A stretch of 11,198 nucleotides of DNA from the NCBI GenBank assembly GCA_955652845.1, contig CATPBY010000012.1, forward strand, positions 1-11,198, given 5' to 3'. How positions within the stretch are numbered: the first letter of the stretch is position 1; each line of letters begins with the position of its first letter. Both the position numbers and the translations under genes were made by a program. Below, in pieces: positions 5,323 through 11,198 of the stretch. The notes beneath the pieces were generated by a model. The model was not told where the DNA came from and searched no databases. It saw only the letters and a list, made by a program, of their open reading frames with translations. The DNA is from an uncultured Terriglobales bacterium. GTDB taxonomy: Bacteria > Acidobacteriota > Terriglobia > Terriglobales > Acidobacteriaceae.

Positions 5323-6525
5323 ATGTCCTCCGCAGTGAAAATGCCTGCATTGCAAGCAGCCACGCCTAAGCGGCAGTCGCGGGTTTCTGCCTATACTGCG
5401 GAATTCGAACTGCTACTCGCGTGCTGCTCCCGCTTTTCGACCGGCCATGATATTGGCGACATTCTTGACCGTTCGCTCGATTGGCAGTGGTTCCTAAGAA
5501 TGGCCAGACGGCATGGGCTGATCCCTGATGCGCTCGAATTTCTGTCATCGTCTAAGGACGCGCCTATGGCGGCGCTGCAGTTATTACAACCTGCCTACGA
5601 ATCCAACGCGCGACAAGCGCTTTGGCTGAGCGCGGAACTGGTCCGGATTCTCCACCATTTAAAAACAGCTGGGATAGAGGCTCTGCCATACAAGGGTCCC
5701 GTCCTTGCTGAATTACTTTACGGTAATGTTGCACGCCGTCAGTTTTCTGACCTGGATGTTCTCATCCATCCTCAGGACCTGATGAAAGCCCAATCCGCGC
5801 TGCTTGAAATTGGATATACATCATCACTCGATCTCAGCAAGCAACAGGAGCGCGCCAATCTGGTGTCCGGTTATGAATGCACGTTCAACAGCCGGTTCGG
5901 CGAGAATCTGCTGGAAATGCAGTGGCAGATTCTTCCACGTTTTTATTCCATCGACTTCGATGTGGATGGGATCTTCGACCGGTCCGTGACTGTCAGGTTC
6001 GGCGAACATTCCATCCATACGATCTGCGGCGACGATCTAATGATCGTGCTGTGCGTGCACGCTGCCAAACATGGTTGGGAACAGGTTTCCTGGTTATGCG
6101 ACATCGCGGCATTAGCAGGGTCGGTGGATTGGGCCGTTGTCACGGCGCGGGCGCAACAGTTGGGGGTAGAGCGAATCCTAGCTGTGACTTTTTATCTTGC
6201 TGAGCGACTTCTGGGAATGACGCCACCACCGCTGGTGGAAAATCGCATCCGGAATGATCGCAATGTTGAAATGCTTGCGCATCGGATTTTGCCGGTTTTG
6301 CCGGAGGCGACCGATTACGATACAGAGTCCCTCGCTTATTTTCGATTCATGGTTGCTACGCGAGAGCGCTGGCAGGATCAAGCGCGCTTTTGGTGGCGAT
6401 TAGCTGTCACTCCCAGTGTAGGAGAGTGGTCGGCGATGCGGCTGCCCAGCCCGCTGTTTCCGTTTTATCGCGTGGTGCGCCTGGCGCGATTAGCGCGAAG
6501 AATTCTTCAGCCTTTGAATCATTAG
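5323..6525 (+). CDS. NTP_transf_5-type nucleotidyltransferase family protein
   Basis: This 400-aa protein matches the uncharacterised nucleotidyltransferase family (Pfam NTP_transf_5, from memory). The central block is LPYKGPVLAELLYG (121-134), then RQFSDLDVLI (139-148), whose D143/D145 are the expected metal-binding pair. ENLLEMQW (194-201) follows, where E198 may be the third acidic residue. HAAKHGWEQVSWLCDIA (246-262) is the typical C-terminal motif. It would transfer a nucleotidyl group in the cytoplasm; the acceptor is unknown. This family often sits beside HPrK-like kinases and PqqD proteins in peptide clusters, and some lasso clusters have it with the kinase, which suggests it adds to a phosphorylated peptide (inference). 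It is transcribed away from the operon from the shared spacer. The ATG at 5323 has a weak GAGA upstream; a second ATG at 5341 is possible. It ends six bases from the convergent gene. Confidence 0.85.
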   Translation: MSSAVKMPALQAATPKRQSRVSAYTAEFELLLACCSRFSTGHDIGDILDRSLDWQWFLRMARRHGLIPDALEFLSSSKDAPMAALQLLQPAYESNARQALWLSAELVRILHHLKTAGIEALPYKGPVLAELLYGNVARRQFSDLDVLIHPQDLMKAQSALLEIGYTSSLDLSKQQERANLVSGYECTFNSRFGENLLEMQWQILPRFYSIDFDVDGIFDRSVTVRFGEHSIHTICGDDLMIVLCVHAAKHGWEQVSWLCDIAALAGSVDWAVVTARAQQLGVERILAVTFYLAERLLGMTPPPLVENRIRNDRNVEMLAHRILPVLPEATDYDTESLAYFRFMVATRERWQDQARFWWRLAVTPSVGEWSAMRLPSPLFPFYRVVRLARLARRILQPLNH

Positions 6526-6531
6526 CAGGGC

Positions 6532-7338
6532 TCAACGCTTCGCATTTTTCCGTGCTTGCGCCATTCCAGCTTGCAGACCTTTGTCAATGACTCGCGTATA
6601 TCCGGACTTCTTCATGCTGGCCATGGTGGCAGATGCAATTCCGCCCGGTGTGGCCGCTTCGCTGAGCAGATGATCCAGCGAAGTTTTCCCTTTACGCCAG
6701 GCCATAACTCCATCCGCAAGGGCATGGGCTGCCGCGATCCGCGCGGTTCTGCGATTGAGCCCTAACTTTTCGCCCGCCGCGGCCAGGGCGGCAAGAGCGT
6801 GATAACCATGGCTGCATGAGTAGGTGACGGTAAAGCCATTGAACTGGCTTTCTGGAATTTTTACGACAGGCCCAAGCTTACTAAACAATTGTTTTACCTC
6901 TTGCCGCGCCGAGGACTCCAGCCGGGGATCAAACACCAATGCTGTCAGACCACGGCCGCTACGGCATGCTGGACTGGGCATGGCCCGTGCCCAACGTACC
7001 GGCGATCCCAGAGCCTGACGCAGTCTGGCCAGAGGCACTCCCGCCGCCAGACTAACCGCCGTCAATGGCAGGCTGATTTTCCCAACCTCTTTCAGTAATT
7101 CACGAACTGAATCCGGCCGAACCGCAATAATCAGGAGGCGAGCCTGCTTCACCGCATGATTCAAATTTGATTCAGCAATCACCCCAGACCGCTGTTTCAA
7201 TCGCCGCAACTTTTGCGGATGTCGGTCATAGACGATGATGGGCTTCTGGTATCCGGCGAGCCGCAGCCCGGCGACCACTGCGCTGGTAATGCGGCCTCCA
7301 CCTAAAAACACTATGGCATTGTTTCGAGCGGCTTTCAT
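6532..7338 (-). CDS. Pyrroline-5-carboxylate reductase-like oxidoreductase
   Basis: This 268-aa protein has the two-domain layout of P5C reductases (ProC, NADPH-dependent, last step of proline synthesis), close to their usual length of about 270 aa. The Rossmann motif is FLGGGRITSA (11-20) with YDR (37-39) after the second strand. IIAVRPDSV (70-78) matches the family's AVKP box and ATPGGIAS (229-236) is the C-terminal signature. It departs from ProC at the substrate region: MPSPACRSG (120-128) replaces the usual MPNTPA-type stretch, and SCSHGYHAL (174-182) replaces the GSxPAY box. It may therefore reduce a different cyclic imine or carbonyl. The ATG at 7338 overlaps the aminotransferase stop as ATGA, so the two enzymes are coupled and may act in sequence: transamination followed by reduction. 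It is the last gene of the operon. I do not give it the proC symbol because true ProC activity is doubtful. Confidence 0.8.
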   Translation of the reverse strand: MKAARNNAIVFLGGGRITSAVVAGLRLAGYQKPIIVYDRHPQKLRRLKQRSGVIAESNLNHAVKQARLLIIAVRPDSVRELLKEVGKISLPLTAVSLAAGVPLARLRQALGSPVRWARAMPSPACRSGRGLTALVFDPRLESSARQEVKQLFSKLGPVVKIPESQFNGFTVTYSCSHGYHALAALAAAGEKLGLNRRTARIAAAHALADGVMAWRKGKTSLDHLLSEAATPGGIASATMASMKKSGYTRVIDKGLQAGMAQARKNAKR

Positions 7339-8672
7339 GCAAGAACTGCACAAGCCCGGTCTGCGGCATCGACAAGCCGTGCAACGTCTTCCTCCGTGTG
7401 CGCAGTGGAGATGATCCAGTGCAGACCGTTTGAGGGCGTCATGTACACGCCCAGGTCGAGTAGCAGATGGACGAAACGAGAATAGCGGCGAGTATCCACA
7501 TAAGCGCAGTAATCACGATAATCGTTAACAGCTTCACGTTCGGTGAAATAAATCTGAAACATGGGGCCAAGTCCCTGCACGACCGCCCTGATGTTGTGCC
7601 GGCGAAACACTTCGCGCAATCCCAGGATAGCCGCCTCGCCAGTGGCATGGAGTTTGCGGTAAACGCCATCGGCAGACAACAGGTCGAGATTGGCGGCGAC
7701 CACCTTCATGGTCAGGCGATGTCCGTTGAAAGTGCCGTAGTGCAAAACCATGTCGTCACCCCAGCGCATGCGATCGAGAATGGAATGCGGTCCCGAGACT
7801 GCCCCAACTGGAAACCCCGCGCCCAGCGCTTTTCCGAAGGTGCTGAGGTCCGGCCCCAACCCGTAATACTGCTGGCAGCCGCCGGGCGCGTAGCGGAAGC
7901 CGGTGACGACTTCGTCCAGAATCAACAGTACGCCATAATCGCGGGTGAGCTCGCGGAGTCGCTGCAGATAACCATCACGCGGCAGAATGCAGCCCATGTT
8001 GGCCATGATCGGCTCAGTGATCACTGCGGCTAATTCACGACCATGCTCGCGGAGGACACGCTTCAGGGCGGCTTCGTCATTCCAGGGCGCGAGCACCACG
8101 TCTTCAAAGGTTGCCGGGGGAATACCTTGAGAGTCCGGAATGCGAGCCGGATGGTCCGGCGTACCCAGTTGTTCCGGCGGGTGGCTGTGCGCGTTTAACA
8201 GGTAGGGATCGTACCAGCCATGATAGTGGCCTTCGAACTTCAGGAACTTCTGCCGTCCGGTGTGGGCGCGGGCGAGTCTCAAGGCCAGCATGGTGGCTTC
8301 GGTCCCAGTGTTGGTGAAGCGAACCACTTCAGCAGATGGAAGCATGCGCAGGAAGCGCTCGGCGGCCTCCACCTCCGCCGAAGTTGCCGCCGCGAAGTGT
8401 GAGCCCTCGGCGGCAGCCCGAGAAACCACTTCCACCAGGTGGGGATGCGCATGGCCCTGGATCAGCGCGCCGAACGACATCATGAAATCGACGTACTCAT
8501 TACCATCGGCGTCCCAAACGCGCGAGCCTTGGCCACGCTCCAGGAAAATGGGCCCGGGACTGAATACTGCCTCCCCGCGTGAGGGAGAGTTCACTCCCTC
8601 GACCAGGGACTGCTTAGCGCGCTCAAACCGTTTGCGGGAGAGGTCTCGATTGGTTTTGGTTGTAGGGGCCAT
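7335..8672 (-). CDS. Class III (GSA aminomutase-like) PLP aminotransferase
   Basis: This 445-aa protein is a fold-type I, PLP-dependent class III aminotransferase close to glutamate-1-semialdehyde aminomutases. The N-terminus has EGVNSPSRG (25-33), like the PVNSPVR motif of HemL. NTGTEAT (121-127) binds phosphate, GHYHGWYD (148-155) stacks on the ring, LILDEVVTGFR (250-260) supplies D253 for the pyridine nitrogen, and STFGKALGAGFPVG (277-290) holds the Schiff-base lysine K281. Length matches the family. Differences from HemL, such as HYGTFNGHRL (311-320) where HemL has a GTLSGNP-type stretch, argue against a haem-synthesis role. A dedicated hemL would also not normally lie in a dehydrogenase operon. 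Similar enzymes act on amino sugars, beta-amino acids or other amino-carbonyls. It overlaps the P5C-reductase-like gene by four bases and follows three dehydrogenases, suggesting ketone formation then amination or the reverse. Shine-Dalgarno is weak. Confidence 0.87.
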   Translation of the reverse strand: MAPTTKTNRDLSRKRFERAKQSLVEGVNSPSRGEAVFSPGPIFLERGQGSRVWDADGNEYVDFMMSFGALIQGHAHPHLVEVVSRAAAEGSHFAAATSAEVEAAERFLRMLPSAEVVRFTNTGTEATMLALRLARAHTGRQKFLKFEGHYHGWYDPYLLNAHSHPPEQLGTPDHPARIPDSQGIPPATFEDVVLAPWNDEAALKRVLREHGRELAAVITEPIMANMGCILPRDGYLQRLRELTRDYGVLLILDEVVTGFRYAPGGCQQYYGLGPDLSTFGKALGAGFPVGAVSGPHSILDRMRWGDDMVLHYGTFNGHRLTMKVVAANLDLLSADGVYRKLHATGEAAILGLREVFRRHNIRAVVQGLGPMFQIYFTEREAVNDYRDYCAYVDTRRYSRFVHLLLDLGVYMTPSNGLHWIISTAHTEEDVARLVDAADRACAVLA

Positions 8673-8696
8673 AAATAACGCAAAGCCTTGCCCGCT

Positions 8697-8716
8697 GACA
8701 GCCGAGGGCGGCTGTC
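8697..8716. repeat. GC-rich palindrome, copy 1 (REP-like)
   Basis: A perfect 8-base stem, GACAGCCG and CGGCTGTC, with an AGGG loop, lies in the 59-base spacer between the SDR stop and the aminotransferase start. A second copy sharing 18 identical bases lies at 9571-9590. The pair looks like a repetitive extragenic palindrome. As RNA it could stabilise or attenuate the operon message. There is no following T-run on the minus strand, so it is not a standard terminator. Confidence 0.7.
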
Positions 8717-8731
8717 CCTACGTGAGTCATT

Positions 8732-9493
8732 TCAATCGGCAGTGCCGCCGCCGTCGACTACCAGGGCCGCGCCGGTCATAAATGAGGAATCATCGCATGC
8801 CAGGAACAGCACCGCTTTTGCTATCTCGTCTACCGTACCAATTCGTCCCATGGGCCGGTTACTGCAACTTGCAAGATAGTCCTCCCACTTCATGCCCCGC
8901 ATGCGCGCGTCTTCCGGCAGCATCGGTGTGTCTACGTCGCCGGGACAGATGCAGTTTACCCGCACGCCCTGGCGGCCGTGATCAATTGCCATCGCTTTAG
9001 TCAGCAGTACCACACCGCCTTTGGAAGCGCAGTAAGCCACCCCCGCATCGCCACCTACAATTCCCCAACCCGAACTGTTGTTGATGATCACTCCACCGCC
9101 CTGCTGGATCATTCCGGGCAACGCGAATTTCGACATCAGGAAAGTTCCTTTCAAGTTAATGTCGATTTGCAGGTCCCATTCTTCTTCGGTGCATTCCAAC
9201 GCGCTGTGAGGATAAAAAATGCCTGCATTGTTGAATAGGACGTCCAGGTGGCCGAAGGCGCGTAGAGTTTCGTCGATCGCACGGCTGCATTCGTCGGGTT
9301 TCCGGACGTCGGCGCGGATAAAGATGGCGTGGCCGCCATTTTCCAGGATCTGCTCGGTCACCGCATGACCACGTTTTTCATCGCGGCCAGTAATGGCAAT
9401 TTTGGCCCCTTCGTTGGCAAAAAGAATTGCAGTCGCCTGGCCGATGCCCGAAGTGCCTCCGGTAATGAGAGCGACTTTATTTGCCAGGCGCAT
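8732..9493 (-). CDS. Short-chain dehydrogenase/reductase (SDR), copy 1
   Basis: This 253-aa classical SDR has the cofactor motif TGGTSGIG (11-18), NNAG (88-91), catalytic N113, S141, Y154 and K158 (YCASK), and the C-terminal GAALVVDGGG. The arginine after strand 2 (TGRDEKRG, 35-42) favours NADP(H), unlike the next two SDRs which have Asp there. It would oxidise or reduce an alcohol/ketone in the cytoplasm; the substrate is unknown. It is closely similar to the SDR at 9602-10414 (shared SGWG, YCASKG, LLTKAxAIDHG, RVNCxCPGDxDTxML), indicating a tandem duplication followed by cofactor divergence. It lies between the two copies of the palindrome. The ATG at 9493 places the first strand at the normal distance from the start. 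Many such SDRs are labelled FabG or glucose dehydrogenase by similarity; neither is supported here. Confidence 0.9.
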   Translation of the reverse strand: MRLANKVALITGGTSGIGQATAILFANEGAKIAITGRDEKRGHAVTEQILENGGHAIFIRADVRKPDECSRAIDETLRAFGHLDVLFNNAGIFYPHSALECTEEEWDLQIDINLKGTFLMSKFALPGMIQQGGGVIINNSSGWGIVGGDAGVAYCASKGGVVLLTKAMAIDHGRQGVRVNCICPGDVDTPMLPEDARMRGMKWEDYLASCSNRPMGRIGTVDEIAKAVLFLACDDSSFMTGAALVVDGGGTAD

Positions 9494-9570
9494 GTGGCTT
9501 CATGGAGTCTTTCCTGTCCGATGTATCAGGACAACTCGCCAGCAGAACACTGCGGAGCTTTGCTTTGTCA

Positions 9571-9590
9571 GACAGCCGAGGGCGGCTGCC
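9571..9590. repeat. GC-rich palindrome, copy 2 (REP-like)
   Basis: GACAGCCG-AGGG-CGGCTGCC repeats copy 1 for its first 18 bases, but one base in the second arm differs, so the stem has a single mismatch. It lies in the 108-base spacer between two SDR genes. Nothing else is evident in that spacer. Two copies 874 bases apart in spacers of one operon point to a dispersed genomic repeat family. Confidence 0.68.
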
Positions 9591-9601
9591 TCATAATCCT
9601 G

Positions 9602-10414
9602 TTACATTGATCCTGCCAAGCCGCCGCCATCCACCACGAGCGCAGTCCCGGTTACAAATGACGCCGCATCGCTGGCAAGGTATAGCGCAGCCTGCGCGAT
9701 CTCTTCCGGCTTTCCGACGCGGCCCAGCGGGCGTCGCGCAGACTCCGCGAGAAAACGATCGGCGGATTCCCCTAATTGCTGCGCTTCGCCGCGCAACATG
9801 GCGGTATCAGTGTCACCGGGGCAGAGGCAGTTTACACGAATGCCTTGAGCGCCGTGATCGATGGCCAGTGCCTTGGTGAGCAGCACCACCGCACCTTTCG
9901 ACGCGCAATATGCAGCGGCTTTCGGCCCGCCTGACAATCCCCAGCCGGAGGCCATATTGATGATGGAACCTCCGCCGGATTTTTCCATGACGGGGATAAC
10001 GCGGCGCGACATCAGGAAAATAGACTTTACGTTGACGGCCATCACCCGGTCCCATTCATCCTCACTCAATTCGAGCACGCTGGCGCGACGGATGATGCCG
10101 GCGTTGTTGAACAGAACATGAATGCCGCCGAATTCCCGCAGGGTGCTTGTCACCGCTCGCTCGCAATCGGCAGCTTTGGTGACATCGGCCGATTGGAAGA
10201 TGGCCCGGCCGCCATTGTGAATGATTTCTTGGGCGACTGCGTCTCCCGCTTGCTGAGCCACGTCGGCGATCACGATCGAAGCACCCTGCTGAGCGAAGAG
10301 TAAAGCCGTAGCTCGTCCTATGCCGGAGGCGGCGCCGGTGATCAGGGCAACTTTGCCGGATAGATTCCCCACGGGCGGGACGCCCACGCCTGCATCGCTG
10401 GGAATTGTCTTCAC
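9602..10414 (-). CDS. Short-chain dehydrogenase/reductase (SDR), copy 2
   Basis: This 270-aa classical SDR has TGAASGIG (26-33), D51 after strand 2 (favouring NAD), NNAG (103-106), catalytic N128, S156, Y169 and K173 (YCASK), and GTALVVDGGG near the end. It starts with GTG at 10414, overlapping the stop of the upstream SDR as GTGA, so the two are coupled. The N-terminal 18 residues before the first strand are an extra tail compared with its neighbour at 8732-9493, so a later start cannot be excluded. Closeness to that neighbour indicates gene duplication. Substrate is unknown; a sugar, polyol or hydroxy-acid is plausible given the aminotransferase downstream, but nothing in the sequence decides this. 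Confidence 0.9.
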   Translation of the reverse strand: MKTIPSDAGVGVPPVGNLSGKVALITGAASGIGRATALLFAQQGASIVIADVAQQAGDAVAQEIIHNGGRAIFQSADVTKAADCERAVTSTLREFGGIHVLFNNAGIIRRASVLELSEDEWDRVMAVNVKSIFLMSRRVIPVMEKSGGGSIINMASGWGLSGGPKAAAYCASKGAVVLLTKALAIDHGAQGIRVNCLCPGDTDTAMLRGEAQQLGESADRFLAESARRPLGRVGKPEEIAQAALYLASDAASFVTGTALVVDGGGLAGSM

Positions 10415-11163
10415 CGGCTGGCCAGGCCTCCTGCGGTCTCGGCGCCGTCGATGGTGTACACGTGCCCGGTGATGTAGGCTGCGTCGTCGGATGCCAGAAA
10501 GGCGAACAGGGCAGCGATCTCTTCGGGCTTTGCGTGCCTTCCCAGTGGAATCTTGCGATTTACCTCTTCCAGCATAGCATCGGTATATTCCGCACGCTGC
10601 ATGGGAGTCAGCACGTAACCTGGCGCGACTGCGCAGACGCGAACTCTCGGTGCGAGCTCCAGCGCCATCGACTTCGTCAGCTCAATGACTCCGGCTTTAG
10701 TGGCGTTGTAGTCGGCATAATAGGGCTGGCCGACGATTCCATTAGTCGACGCAGTTTGCAGAATCACTCCGCTGCCGCGCTGCCACATGTGCCTGGCCGC
10801 GGCTTGCGCCATATAAAAGACGCCAGTAAGATTTACCGCAACTATCTGGTCCCACTCTTCGGGTGTAATGTCGAGGAAGTTATGGCGGATGCTGATTCCG
10901 GCATTGTTGATGAGAACATCCACGGCGCCCATAATGCGGACCGCGTCGGCAAACCCTGCTTCCACTTGTTTGAGGTTTGAGACGTCGGCATTCACCGTGC
11001 CAGCGAGCTTCGGCAGGTTGGAGTGGATCTGCTGCAGGCCCTTGACGTCGCGGTCGAGCACGCAGACCACCGAGCCTTCGTCCAGAAAACGGGCCGCCGT
11101 TGCAGCCCCAATTCCGCTGGCGCCGCCGGTTATCAGGACGCGTTTTCCGCTGAGTCCGCGCAT
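10411..11163 (-). CDS. Short-chain dehydrogenase/reductase (SDR), copy 3, first gene in operon part seen
   Basis: This 250-aa classical SDR has TGGASGIG (12-19), D37 after strand 2 (NAD preference), NNAG (86-89), N111, S139, Y152 and K156 (YNATK). The C-terminal motif is TGHVYTIDGAETAGG rather than the usual VDGG. It is more distant from the other two SDRs and resembles 2,3-dihydroxy- or sugar-dehydrogenase-type SDRs in general form only. The ATG at 11163 has a strong AGAGGA five bases upstream, the best ribosome site in the window, consistent with the first gene of a transcript or a well-expressed one. Only 35 bases upstream are visible, so earlier operon genes may lie outside. It overlaps the next SDR by four bases. 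Confidence 0.9.
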   Translation of the reverse strand: MRGLSGKRVLITGGASGIGAATAARFLDEGSVVCVLDRDVKGLQQIHSNLPKLAGTVNADVSNLKQVEAGFADAVRIMGAVDVLINNAGISIRHNFLDITPEEWDQIVAVNLTGVFYMAQAAARHMWQRGSGVILQTASTNGIVGQPYYADYNATKAGVIELTKSMALELAPRVRVCAVAPGYVLTPMQRAEYTDAMLEEVNRKIPLGRHAKPEEIAALFAFLASDDAAYITGHVYTIDGAETAGGLASR

Positions 11164-11168
11164 CGGTT

Positions 11169-11174
11169 TCCTCT
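11169..11174 (-). promoter_or_regulatory. Ribosome binding site of SDR copy 3
   Basis: AGAGGA on the minus strand, five bases before the ATG at 11163, fixes that start. Confidence 0.65.
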
Positions 11175-11198
11175 GTAAATGGGTACTTAGGATAGAAC

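Noticed and set aside
6526..6531. Terminator between the convergent genes
   Set aside because: Only six bases separate the two stop codons and I see no hairpin with a T-run on either side.
8581..8600. Perfect 7-base stem hairpin GAGGGAG/CTCCCTC
   Set aside because: It lies in the aminotransferase coding region over the conserved EGVNSPSR motif and has no T-run; probably chance.
7335..8672. Assignment as hemL (haem synthesis)
   Set aside because: HemL-specific stretches around residues 311-320 differ and the operon context is dehydrogenases and a P5C-reductase-like enzyme.
10405..10980. 191-aa plus-strand frame
   Set aside because: Antisense to SDR copy 3, whose frame has complete catalytic motifs.

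Overview
The window looks like a chromosomal piece of a soil-type Acidobacteriota (Terriglobia/Koribacter-like). This rests on protein style: a PilZ-like protein of a type I associate with that phylum at the left edge, SDR and class III aminotransferase sequences typical of such genomes, moderately high GC, and short GC-rich intergenic palindromes. It is an inference without a database search. I see no tRNA, rRNA, CRISPR array, transposase or phage gene.

Layout, left to right. (1) 1-438 (-): a PilZ-domain-like protein cut by the left edge. (2) 521-5230 (-): a candidate RiPP (ribosomally made, modified peptide) operon. In transcription order it holds an ABC ATPase (5230-4433), an ABC-2 permease (4430-3627), a 150-base leader stretch with an uncertain micro-ORF, a 58-aa candidate precursor peptide (3475-3299), an S26-type peptidase (3288-2785), an HPr-kinase-like kinase (2732-1926), a PqqD-like peptide-binding protein (1929-1615) and a radical SAM/SPASM enzyme (1618-521). 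The last three genes are joined by two 4-base ATGA overlaps. (3) 5323-6525 (+): an NTP_transf_5-type nucleotidyltransferase, divergent from the operon across 92 bases with a perfect TATAAT box on the minus strand. (4) 6532-11163 (-): a second operon with three short-chain dehydrogenases, a glutamate-1-semialdehyde-aminomutase-like class III aminotransferase and a P5C-reductase-like oxidoreductase. Two copies of a GC-rich palindrome sit in its spacers.

How the first cluster may work. The precursor carries a YxxP leader motif (Y24-R-K-P27) like the one bound by PqqD-type recognition domains in lasso-peptide pathways. Its putative core has two cysteines (C42, C52) and it ends in serine. PqqD would present it to the radical SAM/SPASM enzyme, the HPrK-like kinase could phosphorylate a serine, the nucleotidyltransferase could add to that group, the S26 peptidase could cut the leader, and the ABC pair would export the product. 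No asparagine-synthetase-like lasso cyclase and no transglutaminase-type leader peptidase is present. The set therefore mixes lasso-type tailoring genes with a radical SAM modifier and does not match any characterised RiPP class I know. The second operon reads as an NAD(P)-dependent small-molecule pathway of unknown substrate.
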